In this document: piece by piece, positions 24,661 through 35,514 of the stretch | Layout: every line of letters starts with the position of its first letter | How positions within the stretch are numbered: the first letter of the stretch is position 1 | DNA from: Pascua guehoae | Taxonomy: Eukaryota > Basidiomycota > Tremellomycetes > Trichosporonales > Trichosporonaceae | Length of the DNA: 64,000 nucleotides | Direction: 5' to 3' | NCBI GenBank assembly: GCA_001600415.1 | Contig: BCJX01000005.1 | Coordinates: 113,678-177,677, forward strand | Translations under genes and position numbers: made by a program | The notes under the pieces: model-generated | The model's database searches: none | What the model was told of the DNA's origin: nothing | Seen by the model: only the letters and a program-made list of their open reading frames with translations

Positions 24661-25728
24661 TTATGCAGACGCTGCGGCCGAGTTTGCAGCTGCGGGACTG
24701 CCCTCGAGCGAGTTCTGGCCGCTGCGGTCTGCGCTTGCAGAGTCGCTGCGGCTGGCACTGCCGCTCTCGCCGGTCGCCTCCTTGGCAGCCTCTTCGCGCT
24801 TGAGCTGTTCAATCTCGTCGGCAGTGAGGAAGCGGCCGCCCTTTCCACGGGGACGCGAGCATGCATGCCGGTGCCGCGATTCGTGCAGGTAGGGCTTGCG
24901 AGAGCGGACGAGACGGTTGAGCTCTTCGAGGCGGGCGCGCGCTTGGCGGCGCTTCAATATACGGTGGTACTGCTTGGCGTTGACGTAGAGAGGTTCTTCA
25001 TTGTCGACGTCAGCCTCCTCGGCCACTCCATCCTCGCCGCCGGCCCCGTTCTCGTGCTTGACAAGCTCGTCGTCGCGCACGCTGCCATTGTCCACGCCGT
25101 AGCCGCTAACCGAGGGGTCCTGGCCGGGCGACGCATCCGAGCCCGACTGGTACATGGACGGATGACGGTACGTGCTTGGGCCGGGCTGGCTCAGGTCGAG
25201 GTCGAGGAAGCGAGACGCATCGTTGCCATTGCTGTTGCCGTTGCTGTTGACGTGCATCCCGGCGCGGTCGTCCATGACGCCGCCGCCCTGGTGCTGGCCC
25301 CCATGTCCGTGAGCTGCGTGAGGGTGCGTCGTGTGCTGCTGCTGGTGGGTCTGGTGCTGCTGGTGCTGTGTATGTTGCTGGTGCTGCTGGTGGGCGTGCT
25401 GGCTGTGCTGGTCGGTACGGTACTGGCCGTGGCCGCCGTGCGAAGAAAAGTCTGGCTGCACGAGGTGCGGGTACGAGCCGTTGGTCTGCGGCTGCGCGCT
25501 ACCGGGGCGCTGGTAGTGCTGATGAGAGACAGTCGAAAAGCCCAGGTCGTCGGCGTAGCCGTAGCTAGAAAAGTCGAGCGACTGTCCCGCCGATCCAGAG
25601 TCGCCGTCAGAACCCGTTGCAACATAGTCGTACCCGCGGCCCAAGCCGGCACCGTCGCCAAACGACGGGCTGCCGCTGTACGACCCGTTGGGCAGTAACG
25701 ACAGTAGTGGGAGCGACGTCGTGTTCAT
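24661..25728 (-). CDS. HAP2: CCAAT-binding factor subunit HAP2 (NF-YA)
   Basis: NF-YA subunit of the CCAAT-binding complex, which recognises CCAAT with the Hap3/Hap5 histone-fold dimer and in fungi controls respiration and iron genes. It is an intronless 355 aa gene. Residues 246-299 are the conserved core: [20 protein letters not shown] (subunit-association helix), then a linker, then [20 protein letters not shown] (DNA contact). The next residues FLTADEI also match fungal Hap2. The N-terminal half is Gly/Ser-rich with a His/Gln-rich stretch ([20 protein letters not shown]). A large reading frame on the opposite strand is a shadow. It faces the OSCP gene head to head across 2 kb. Confidence 0.95.
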   Translation of the reverse strand: MNTTSLPLLSLLPNGSYSGSPSFGDGAGLGRGYDYVATGSDGDSGSAGQSLDFSSYGYADDLGFSTVSHQHYQRPGSAQPQTNGSYPHLVQPDFSSHGGHGQYRTDQHSQHAHQQHQQHTQHQQHQTHQQQHTTHPHAAHGHGGQHQGGGVMDDRAGMHVNSNGNSNGNDASRFLDLDLSQPGPSTYRHPSMYQSGSDASPGQDPSVSGYGVDNGSVRDDELVKHENGAGGEDGVAEEADVDNEEPLYVNAKQYHRILKRRQARARLEELNRLVRSRKPYLHESRHRHACSRPRGKGGRFLTADEIEQLKREEAAKEATGESGSASRSDSASADRSGQNSLEGSPAAANSAAASA

Positions 25729-27729
25729 GTTTGGTAGTGAGATGGTCGGGCCGTTAGGTCCGGTTGCTCGTCAAGTGATGTGGACAAGACGGAGAAGGAA
25801 GGGGGGCAAAGGTGAAAGCCGGTTTGTGTTGGTGAAGGGTCGCCTTTTTAGAGGTTCGGATGCAGCTACGCGAAGGGGGTGGCGGCGTTCTGCGAGCCGA
25901 AAAAGAGTTGCAAAACGAACACGGACCGTGCGGTGCGAGCAGCAACGAGAGGGGTAGTGGAGCGGGCGGGTGAGTGGGGGCGGTGTTGTCGAGTGGGTGA
26001 CAAGAGACGAGACCGGGATCACTTGATTGATGGGTGGATCAGGTCAAGAGACGGCGAGCAAGCGAGCGAGCGAGCGAGGAAAGAGGCGTGCGCCAAAGTA
26101 GGCTTGGGGATTGTTGAGAATGTAATGTCCAAGCGAGGTAGAGGATCGGCGTCGATCGTCGGGATAACTGGGTAGGTGGCCGTGGGTAGGTAGGTAGGTG
26201 GGTAGGTGGGTAGGTGGGTGTGTACGGTGATGCGGGGTGTGATTGGATTGGGCAGGAATGGGTGGGATGGTAAACGTCGTTTAATGAGCAAAGACGAGAC
26301 AAGGGCGGTTGGGTGTGTGGGTGGTTTGTGTTGCGAGGATGAAAAACGACTTGATGGCGGTCGCAGGGGACGAGGTGACTGATGGCTCCGGCAGGGCCGA
26401 CGAGACGAGACGAGACGAGAGACGAGACAGGACAAGCACAGAGCAGAGCAAGCAGAGGACGAAGAGGCGAGGGGAAGGGAAGGAGGAAGAGCAGAGGAGA
26501 GAAAGGCCGACCGACTGGCAGAGGACAGAGGTAAACCCCAGGCACCAACTCTGTCGAAACAAACCACCAAGGGGGCAGAGGGAAGGCACAGGCTCTGCAC
26601 CTGCAGGCGGCGACCACAGGCTGCATACGCCGCCCACCGCCCACAGCCCACAGAGCCTGACCTGACCTGACCTTGCCTGGGTGCGTCTTTGATTTTTCGG
26701 CCTAAGTTCGGACTTTGAAAATCCTTCAGCGCGCCTGCTTGGCATGTTGGCTGGCACATGGCATCCATGGCATGGCAATGCATGGGCACGCACTCTCTTT
26801 CAACATCGAGCTAGTAGCCTCTTTTTTTTTCCCTCGTGCTGGCAAGGCTCATGCGATCATGCAGGTCGTCGTGCTCGGTCTGGTCGACCTTTTTCCGTCC
26901 GTGCCCCATCACATGCATTATTGATTCATGACCTGCGTGACCGACATGTGTACCCGCGCCCACCTTGTTATTGCTGCATGCAGACTGTGTTTGCCAGATC
27001 CGGCTGTGTGTCCTTCTTCCCGTGATCTTTTTGTTGCCGCCCACATCCCATATCCCATCCCCATCCGATCCCATGCACGCCATGACTTTGCCTTGCTCTC
27101 TCTCCCTCGTCTTGCTTTCTTCTCCTCTCTTGGCCCGCCTAAACCCCCCCTCCCTGACCCAGCCCATCGGGTGAAAAAATAAAAAATCTACCTGTAGCCA
27201 TGCCCCCCACTTTAGCAGTTCTGCCACCACATGGATTTACGTAACAAAGAGGCCAAAACCCAGTCCGTCTTCTGAGCACGTTGTGCCACACTGAGTGTAA
27301 TTCCGTCTTTCCCCGAAGGGCACTCTTGCTTTGGTGGTGGTCCAGAGTTGGGCTCCGGCGATGAACGGCCGTACGCCGTTGGCTGGCAAACGGGGGCAAG
27401 GGGGGCAGAGGGAGCAGGTACAGGACAAGGATTGCCGGGCTGCTACGCTGCCAGCTGCTAGGCTGGGCAGCCCTTGGGTGGGGTCGGTGGGCGAGGCAGG
27501 CTGCAGGCGGACGGGTGCCGCAATCTGCCTGGTTGGCTCACTGGTTGGCTGGCTCACTGGTTGGCTCATGGCTGGCTGGCAGACTGCCTCCTGGCTGGCG
27601 GTGCCTCCCTCCCCTCCCCCCCCCTCCCCTCGTCCCCTCTCGCTCTCGCACCTCGCTCGCTGGTCCGCAACACCTCACCACCACTCTACACCACCTCCAT
27701 CCCTCTCCCCACTCTCCCCCGTCACCAAA
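25729..27729. promoter_or_regulatory. 2 kb divergent region HAP2/OSCP with a CCAAT doublet
   Basis: No gene is visible. It holds simple repeats GCGAGCGAGC (26056-26078), GTAGGTAG/GTGGGTAG (26172-26220) and GACGAGACGA (26398-26421). Two abutting CCAAT boxes on the minus strand (ATTGG at 26242-26246 and 26247-26251) lie about 515 nt upstream of the HAP2 ATG. The OSCP side has GGCTGGCTCACTGGTT repeats near 27530-27595 and C/T-rich leader sequence up to its ATG. Confidence 0.5.
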
Positions 27730-29269
27730 ATGGCCTCCATCGCCCGCATCGCCCTCCGTCGCGGCTACGCCACCGCCGCGCCCGTCAAGGTGTGTTTCCA
27801 CGCCCACCATCCTCGCGTCTTGCTCGCTCGCGCCCCTTCGCACCGGGAAGAAACGGACGAGCCAACAAGAGCCAGCGGGCCAGTTGCGCCGAGTCGGGTG
27901 TCGGGTTGTCGGGGCGTGCAGTTGCTGGGCGGATGTCGGGGACTGGGATAGTAGTGGGAGAGGGCGCCCGAGTAGCGATGAGGCCGAGGACACTGTCTGT
28001 CGTCCCATCGCTCTCCGCCCGAGACCGCGCCGAGTCTATGCCCACACCCTCGTGCTCCCCGTCCCCATCGCGACTCGCAGCAACGACCGGCACCACGATA
28101 CACGAACCCACATCGACCCACCCTTGCCCGTCTCCGAGACTAAATAGCTAACCCCGCAGGCGCCCATTCAGCTCAACTCGCTGACCGGCACGTACGCCAC
28201 GTCGACCTACCTCGCGGCGCTCAACAAGTCTGCCCAGGACCTCGAGCAGGTTGCGTCGGACATTGCGGCCTTTGACAAGAAGCTCAAGGCGGACCCCAAG
28301 CTTGCTTCGCTCATTGGTGAGTGGCCCCGGGCGTGATTGAACGTCTTGCGTCAATGACGTGAAACTAGGTTGCTGACGCTGTGTCTTTGACAATGATTTC
28401 GTCGGTCCCGTTCGCGCTCCTTTTGCCTCGACATCAATGTCCTCACTCGCAACCAACCACTACGGCACTCTTCCCGTCCTACCTGCACTTCCACTCCCCA
28501 GACAACCCGACCCTCTCTGCCTCGGAGCGCAACGCGGCCATTGAGAAGGTCATCCCCTCGGACGCGTCGCCCATCCTCGGCAACCTCCTCCAGGTTCTTT
28601 CCGAGAACGGCCGTCTCTCGTCCGCCCCCAAGGTCTTTGCCGACTTCAACACGCTCATGGCCGCCTACCGCGGAGAGCTCGAGGTCATTGTCACCTCGGC
28701 CGAGCCCCTCGACTCGAAGAGCATGAACCGCCTCGAAAAGTCCCTCAGGGGCTCCGAGGTCGCTCAGGGCAAGACCCTCAAGTTCACCAACAAGGTGAAC
28801 CCCTCGATCCTCGGTGGTCTCATTGTCGACTTTGGTGACAAGACCAGTGAGTATTGGAAGGCCGCGGTGTTGTGGAAAGGGGTTGTTTGTGGTGGGGCTG
28901 GGCGCGCAAGGCGAAGACTGGCAATGCGAAGGCCAATGAGTCGTGGCCAGTATCAAGTGGCTCGACTGTCTTCTCAGAGCCTCGTTCACGTTCCGGCCTC
29001 TTGCTATCCTCAAACTGTGGCTTGGACATGCAACGGCGCGTTGTCGGTACCCACTATCCATCTTCTTGAGGGTTGGGGCTGCAAGTAGTTTGCTTTCCGC
29101 AACCGCAGTTACTTTCCACCCATCCCCTGCTAGCACGAATACGCGCTCACCCTACAGTCGACCTCTCGGCCGCCTCCAAGGTCAACCGCTTCAACGCTGC
29201 TCTTAACCGTGAGTCTGCTGATATACCATTGGTACGGAAACCAAGCTCACACGCGCAGAGAGCATCTAG
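27730..29269 (+). CDS. ATP5: Mitochondrial ATP synthase OSCP subunit
   Basis: Oligomycin-sensitivity-conferring protein, the peripheral-stalk subunit capping F1 of the mitochondrial ATP synthase. The model is 207 aa from exons 27730-27789, 28160-28316, 28502-28846, 29158-29208 and 29259-29269 (11 nt: Gln-Ser-Ile-stop). MASIARIALRRGYATAAPVK is a classic mitochondrial presequence. The mature protein has GTYATSTYLAALNKSAQDLE, NLLQVLSENGRLSSAPKVFA, VIVTSAEPLDS and the OSCP hallmark VNPSILGGLIVDFGDKTIDL followed by SAASKVNRFNAAL. Introns are 370, 185, 311 and 50 nt. It lies next to HAP2, a regulator of respiratory genes in yeasts. Confidence 0.95.
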
Positions 29270-30501
29270 ATGGTCTGAAGCGTAGCCGCGGGGTAAATGA
29301 AATAGCATATCACGGACGGGTTGTGGTATCGATTGGAACAGGCGGCTGGTGGAGCGGGTGATCGGGCAGTGTCAGGCGGCAGACGGCTGGCTGAAGCAGC
29401 TGCGTTGTTGTTGTGCTTCGGCTGCGTTGTTGTTGCTGTTGTCGTGGTTGTGGTTGCGGTGTTGATGGTGCAAGAATCTTGAAGTGGTTGGGAGCCTGAG
29501 ACGGTGCTGTTATCGTCGGCCGAAACGTTTGCCGAGCGATCGCTGGTGCCGAGCTGTTAGGCGTGCCAGACAATGCCAAGGCGTATGTGCGCGTGTGTGT
29601 GCGTGTGGTCCGTACTCGTAGCGTGGCGAAGCGCATCAGTGTCATTGTGTCACCTGTCGGCTGTCAGTTTCAGTCGGAAGTGTGAGCAGAAGAAGCAAGC
29701 ATGCCACCAAGGTTTGAGCGCATGTACAGTAGCAGGGATCGCGTGTATCTGCTTCGGGCAGCATCACCTGACGCTGGTATCAGGATCATTACCCCCGTGC
29801 CTTCATTGCACAGCGCACTATGTGCGCTGCCGCACAACAAGCTGCCTTCGGTTGCATGATCGGGCATGCCTCGGTTGTGCAATCGGTCATGGCTGGTGGC
29901 AGTGTCATGGGTCATGACGGTGACTTGAGGCCGAGATGTCTTGCCATGGCATGCAGCTTGGAGGGGTATCGCAGCCGCACCGCAGCCGGCTGTGAACACA
30001 GGCCATAGCCATAGCCATATTACGCTGATGCAGAGCACGCAGAAGCCAAGCCTGGTGCATGAGAGTGCATGCGACGCCGCGACGCCACTGCGCCAATGGC
30101 CGTGCATGGTGCATGTGGGAGGGAGCCAGAGTGTCCCACAGAGTTGGAGCCGGCGGCTGTGTGCCAAGGCCAGAATTGCATCCAGGTGCCTGCGGGACGT
30201 CATTTCTCTGGGCCCAAAAGGTTCTCGGCCCTCCGGCCACCCCCGGTACCGTATACGGTACTCCTCCCCGTGTTGACACCAAGCCGCGTCCATCTTGGAG
30301 CCCAACCTATACCTAGTCGCGTTCGCCCTTGTTATCAGTTCACCCAATTACGCCATCCCCAACAACCGTACCAGTACAGCACACTCGCGTCCACTCTTCC
30401 ATTCACCTGGCCCATCTCGGCTCGCATCTTGGTCAACACAACACACACACGTGCAGTCAACAAACCGGTTCCCTACCTCCCACCACACCACACTCTACAC
30501 A
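29270..30501. other. Intergenic, OSCP to YVH1
   Basis: This 1.2 kb stretch has no supportable gene. A perfect 16 bp palindrome GTACCGTATACGGTAC lies at 30246-30261, 240 nt before the YVH1 ATG. GTTGTTG repeats occur near 29403-29445. The last 150 nt are C/A/T-rich leader. Confidence 0.55.
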
Positions 30502-33500
30502 ATGCCCGCCCGGCCGACGCTCCCGCGGCGCGCGTCGTCGCTCGTCCCCGACCTGCCGCCCGCGGACGCGTCCAAACCCGACGAAGCAGCCATTGACGAC
30601 GTCTACGCCGCCGTCGCGCGGACAGGCTCGCTCGAGGCGGCTGCGGAAAAGCTCGCCGCCATCGCGGCACAGCAGGCCGAGGACGGGATCGTGCCCGCGG
30701 TCGTCCAGCGGCGGCAGGCGTGGTGGGACGAAGAAGAGGACGAGGACGAAGAAGCCGCCGCCGCGCAGTATCGGCACCAGATGGCCCTGGCCGCGCAGGC
30801 CGACGAGGACGACGACGGCGAGGTGGTCGTCGAGCATCTCCAGCAGGTGGTCGATGGGCTGTGGATCGGGGACCTCGTGGCCGCCATGGACGTCGAGGGG
30901 CTGCGGGAGCGGGGGATTGTGAGTCCTTGTCCTTGTCCGCAGAGTTTTGGGTCGCGCGAGACGTGGGCCGGTGGACCGGTGGGACGGTGGGACGGTGGGC
31001 CGGTGAGCGTGCCGTGCGGCATGTGCAGCGGCATGGCGGTTGTTGGTGCGGGCCGCACCGTATGGCCGTGCTCGCTCCTGTGCGCGCGCTCGTGTGCCAG
31101 GGCGTGCTCTGCTCGCACTTGCTCGCACGACCAGGGCCGAGCTCGACACCACCCGGCGGTCTTGGCAACGCACGGTATCGCGATCACAGCTGTAGTCTAA
31201 GCGGCGGTCGCGAGGCGCTACCTGCATCGCGATCGTGCCGGGTAGAACGTCACCGCGCGGCGTAGACCATCGCCGTTTGCTTCTACGGCTATCATGCCAA
31301 ATAGGGGGCATGGCAAGTAAAGCACCGCTGCCGCTGTAGCGTGATCGTGGCCTCGGTCGAGCACACCGCGTTCACTGCCAGCGTGTGCTTTGCCTACGAT
31401 GATATCCCGGCCAGTTCTACCCGTTGTGCTCGCCTACCATTGCCCACTGCCCAACACCCATACGCCCACAACGCACAACCGCACCAGCACTAACTGACCC
31501 CAGGCCAACGTCGTGTCCCTGCTCCGCCCGCGTCTCGAATTCGCGCCCGAGTTTGGCACATACGCGGTGGAGATTGACGACGCGCCCGAGACGGACATCC
31601 TGACACACCTCCCAAGCACGTGTGCGTGGATCCGCGAGGCGCTGTTGCGGCGGCAAGCGGGCCGGGCGCGTGACGCGGGCGACATTGAGGGCGCCGAGGA
31701 GGCCGAGGCCGAGCTCGAGACGCGGAGCAGGGACATTGACAAGAGCGCCGGCGAGACCAAGCCCGGCGGCGTCCTCGTGCACTGCCAGGCGGGTATGAGT
31801 AGGAGTGCAACGGTGACGGCTGCGTTCCTCATGGCCGAGCTCGAACTGGACCCCGTCGAGGCCGTCAGTGTCGTGCGTGAGGCACGGCCCGTCGTCGACC
31901 CGTCGGAAACATTCTGGCACCAGCTCGGCCTCTTTTACGGCGCAGGAGCGCGCGTCACACTCAAGGATAGGAGTACGCGCCAGTGGTATCTCGAGCGCAA
32001 CGCGGGGCTCGTCATGAGTGCGTCCAGAACTGTGCAGTATACATGTGTGGTCATTGTAGTTTGTTTGTTTGCCCCCCATCACCCCCATTTTGTGTCCCGA
32101 CTCGTGCTCGGCTCCACCGGCTGTCTTTGCCTCCGCCACACCCAATTGCCACCTCCACTTTTGCCCCCTGGCGACTTTTAATTCTCGCACCTACCTCCCT
32201 CCATCGCTCACAACCCACAGACCACGGCTCGGCACCCATGACCGAGATGATGCGGCGATACCCCGCGACGCCCTCGGCGTCTACGCCTGCGACGCCCGCC
32301 GGCGGCGTGGGCCGGCGCAAGATCCGGTGCCGCATGTGCCGGCGCCACCTGGCGGTGCGCGAGCACATGATGGACCACATTCTCGACCAGGCGCCCATCT
32401 CGCGCCCGCGCACACCGAGCAACTTTGCGCTTCCCGCGCCACTGTCATCGCTTACGACCGAGGACGGCAAGGCGGACGGGGACGCAGTGGACGACTCGCC
32501 AGGCGAGCCGCGGGCGCGCCGCGACTCGGTCGTGTCCGACGTCATCAACCCCCTCACCGGCCTGCCTGGGGCGACCTTGTCGCGCCGGCCCTCGGCCGCG
32601 TCCTCGCGCCGCCCCTCGGTCGTGTCACTTACTGACTCTGCGCCGCCGGGGACACCAGGGCGCGCGCGCTCCCGCTCGATCCTGGGCGACGCCCTCTCGA
32701 TGTCGACGGCCCCCTCGCGCCGCCCCTCGAGCCCTACAAAGCTCACCACGACTGCGCCGCCCTCGGGCACGTCGTCTGGCCCCGTGAGCGCAGGCATGGG
32801 CCCGACCCCCGGATCCGGATCCGGACCCGGCGGGCGCCCGATTCTCGACGCCGACCAGCTCGCCGCCCGCCTCCCGCCCCAGCTCGCCGCGCTCCGCGCC
32901 ATGAGCTCGACCAACGCATCGGGCACGAGCGCCCTCTCGTCCCAGGCCAGCTCGCCCTCTTCGTCCCCCGAGCCGACAGAGCCCGAAAAGACAAAACGCC
33001 CAGAGGGACCACCACGCCGCCTCTCCAACCCCACCGCCTTTGGCGGTCTCGCCATGACCCCCGCCCCCGGCGCGAGCCCCGCCACCCAGTCCCCCGCCAC
33101 CGCCACCGCGACGGGAGCAGGCGCACAGGGCTACCCATTCGGCAATGCGTCGGGCACAAACCTCCCCGGAGCAGGCACGCCCATTCTCGTCAACCCCAAG
33201 TGCTCGGGATACTTTGTCGAGCCCCTCACTTGGATGGAGCCGCAGATTGCCGCCGGCGGCGTCAGCGGCAAGCTCGTGTGCCCCAACGAAAAGTGCGGCG
33301 TCAAGATTGGAAACTTTGACTGGGCGGGTGTGCAGTGTGGATGCCGCGAGTGGGTGACGCCGGTGAGTACGGGCGTGTGTGTGTTTGGGGGGTAGGGGTT
33401 CGGGGTTGAGGCGTGGCGAGGGGCCGGCATGGGGCGGGTATAGTGTACGAAGGGAGCGAGAGAGATGAGGGAGCCAGAGAGATGAGGGAGCCAGAGAGAT

Positions 33501-33733
33501 GGGAATGGACCAGGGGGCGACGGTGATGAGGGACAGGTGATGAGGGGACGAGGTTGTTAGGTGTGAGGTGACGAGCAAGATAAGAAGATGCCAAAGGGAC
33601 GCAGACATGAGACGCGGGAGACGCGCGCGAGGCTCAAGGCTATGACAGCCGGTACCACTACATTGCTCTCGAGGACTACGCTTACACGCAGGGATTCTGC
33701 ATCCACCGCAGCAAGGTCGACGAGGTGTGGTAA
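30502..33733 (+). CDS. YVH1: Dual-specificity phosphatase Yvh1 (DUSP12)
   Basis: Yvh1 releases Mrt4 from pre-60S ribosomes in yeast. The model is 704 aa from exons 30502-30918, 31504-32017, 32221-33362 and 33692-33733. The phosphatase domain follows an acidic N-terminus: VVDGLWIGDLVAAMDVEGL, then the signature HCQAGMSRSATV with Cys233 and Arg239. The zinc-binding region is split. The first half is CRMCRRHLAVREHMMDH (Cys347, Cys350). The second half is KCSGYFVEPLTWM (Cys638), GKLVCPNEKCGVKIGNFDWA and QCGCREWVTP. About 285 residues of Ser/Pro/Thr/Ala-rich sequence separate them, much more than in yeast (364 aa in total) or human. Intron 1 is 585 nt. UTP21 in this window also acts in ribosome biogenesis. 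Confidence 0.93.
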
Positions 33734-34791
33734 CGACGCGCGGAGGTGTCCAGTTGTCGACCTGTCGGGCCCAGTCATCCAGTCAGTGCCGCTCCGTGCG
33801 TCTTGGGACAATCTGCAACAGACAAAGCAAGGTGTCTACTCATAGAATGTCATGCATGCAATGTACTCGTGACAGCTTACCGCGACGGGACAGGCTGTGC
33901 CGACATTGACTCGACGCCAGGCGTACCCGCCAGTCTCACGCGAGCGTACCCAAACTACGCGAGCGTGCTGCTGCTACTTGGCGGTCCTAACAAGATGTTC
34001 CTCACGTGTGCCGCACCGGGGCGAACACGAGTCCAAAACGTGAACACGTCTGTCCAAAAGCTAGCGGCCGCCATCCCACCTGCCGTTCTCACATGGTCGG
34101 ACAGCTCGTGTCCATCACTACTCCCTGACGAAACGCAGGGAACAGAAAGACTTGACGGCCGCGTCGCCAAGCCCGATGGCTAGGCAGACGCGGGTAAATC
34201 ACTCCGACATTAGAGCACGCCCCGGGATCACGCCCGCGGCCTGCCGAGACGTGTTTGGCTCGTGGGTCGTTCATGGAATGCTGATGTGAAGTGGACGGGG
34301 TGCGGGATGAAATGTTCTCGACACCGCTGAAGCGACGAGGCAACACACTGCCATTCAGACGGCTAGATGGGGAGATACTGTACGTTGAAAGCGGGTAGAT
34401 TTGGAGCGCGTGAGGACCCAGCTCGGCCTGATATTGACCAACAGCAGAGCGCGACTGGGCAACGTCTAGGCGCTCTACGCACCTGCAGGACGGCCAAGTT
34501 TAGCTCTTGCACTCTTGCCCCCATGCACTCTTGCCCTCGTGCACTCTTGCTCTCATGCTCTCATGCTCTCATGCTCTCCTGCACTTGCACTCTTGCCCTC
34601 TTTCCCTCTTGCACTCTTGCACTCTTGCACTCTTGCACTCTTGCACTCTTGCCCCCATGCACTCTTGCTCTCATGCACTTGCACTCTTGCACTCTTGCAC
34701 ATCTCGTCCCAACGCCAGCCAGTTCAGTTTCGGCCAACCGCATGACGTCACCATCCCGCACCCCCGCACCCCGCACCCCGCACCCTCCAAA
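33734..34791. other. Intergenic between convergent YVH1 and GNAT gene
   Basis: This 1.06 kb stretch has no supportable gene; the 145-codon frame at 33746-34183 shows no family features. It contains the 8 nt minisatellite listed separately and the palindrome TGACGTCA (34743-34750), a full CRE/ATF-type site, 42 nt past the GNAT stop. Confidence 0.55.
34503..34708. repeat. Minisatellite of GCACTCTT units
   Basis: The 8 nt unit GCACTCTT and variants (CATGCTCT) fill about 200 nt just beyond the 3' end of the acetyltransferase gene. Confidence 0.85.
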
Positions 34792-35514
34792 CTACAACTG
34801 AAGCTTCATCCCCTCATGACTAGCCTCAAACCCGAGCCCCTTGTAAAACTCGTGCGCCCGCGCACGCGTCTTGTCCGTCGAGAGCTGGACGAGGCCCGCG
34901 CCGCGCCCACGGGCATACTCTATCGCCCACGTGAACAGCTCGCCGCCGAGGCCTTGTCCCCGGTGCGCCGTGTCGATGCGGACCGCCTCGATGAGGGCGC
35001 GCAGGGTGCCGCGGCGCGCGAGGCCGGGGACGAAGGTTAGTTGGAGAGTGCCTGCGAGTCGTTGGTGTTCTGGGTGTTGGGGTTGGGGTTGTTCGGGCTG
35101 TTCGGGTTGTTGGGGTTGGGGTTGTTCGGGCTGTTCGGGTTGCTGGGGTTGTTGGGATTGTTGGGATTGTTGGGATTGTCCGGGTTGTCCGGGTTGTCCG
35201 GGTTGTTGGGGTTGGTCGGGCTGTTCTGGTTCTGGCTGTTCTGGCTGTTCGTGTTGCTCGTGTTGCTCGGGTTGCGTGGGTTGTTCGAGTTGCTCTGGTT
35301 GGGCCAACTGGGCGCAACGCACAACGACCAAGAGCTGGTTTGGATCCCTGTCAATCGCCCCAAATGCCAGCTGGTACGCCGCGTCCGTGGGCGGTCCCTC
35401 GCGCGTGCTCCCCAGCGGGTCGTCGGCGAGCAGCGCGACGATGGCGGGGACGTCGGACGCGGTGGCGCGGGCGATCTCAAAGCCGTTTGAGAGGTGGGCG
35501 AGCGGCGGGCTCAT
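34792..35514 (-). CDS. GNAT-family N-acetyltransferase with internal Pro/Gln/Glu repeat
   Basis: Intronless, 240 aa from the ATG at 35514; upstream in-frame methionines lie in low-complexity leader. The GNAT fold is clear on both sides of an insertion. Residues 12-66 (FEIARATASDVPAIVALLAD, then NQLLVVVR) and 152-240 (RLAGTLQLTFVPGLARRG, then the acetyl-CoA loop HRGQGLGGELF, then AHEFYKGLGFEASHEGMKLQ) match small-molecule or amino-acid GNATs. Residues about 68-151 are an in-frame repeat rich in PEQ, PQQ and PGQ, placed where a short strand 2-strand 3 hairpin is expected. The substrate cannot be told from sequence. The DNA repeat (9 nt period) spans about 35065-35301. Confidence 0.82.
   Translation of the reverse strand: MSPPLAHLSNGFEIARATASDVPAIVALLADDPLGSTREGPPTDAAYQLAFGAIDRDPNQLLVVVRCAQLAQPEQLEQPTQPEQHEQHEQPEQPEPEQPDQPQQPGQPGQPGQSQQSQQSQQPQQPEQPEQPQPQQPEQPEQPQPQHPEHQRLAGTLQLTFVPGLARRGTLRALIEAVRIDTAHRGQGLGGELFTWAIEYARGRGAGLVQLSTDKTRARAHEFYKGLGFEASHEGMKLQL
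35065..35301 (-). repeat. 9 nt-period coding repeat inside the GNAT gene
   Basis: CCNGAACAN-type units encode PEQPEQP/PQPQQP and PGQPGQP. Length stays a multiple of three, so the frame is preserved. Confidence 0.85.

Noticed and set aside
24271..25698. 475-codon plus-strand frame
   Set aside because: Antisense shadow of HAP2, whose NF-YA core is unmistakable on the other strand.
35041..35490. Plus-strand frame with GLFGLFGLLG repeats looking like a hydrophobic or FG-type protein
   Set aside because: It is the complement of the 9 nt coding repeat of the GNAT gene. Nothing outside the repeat supports it.
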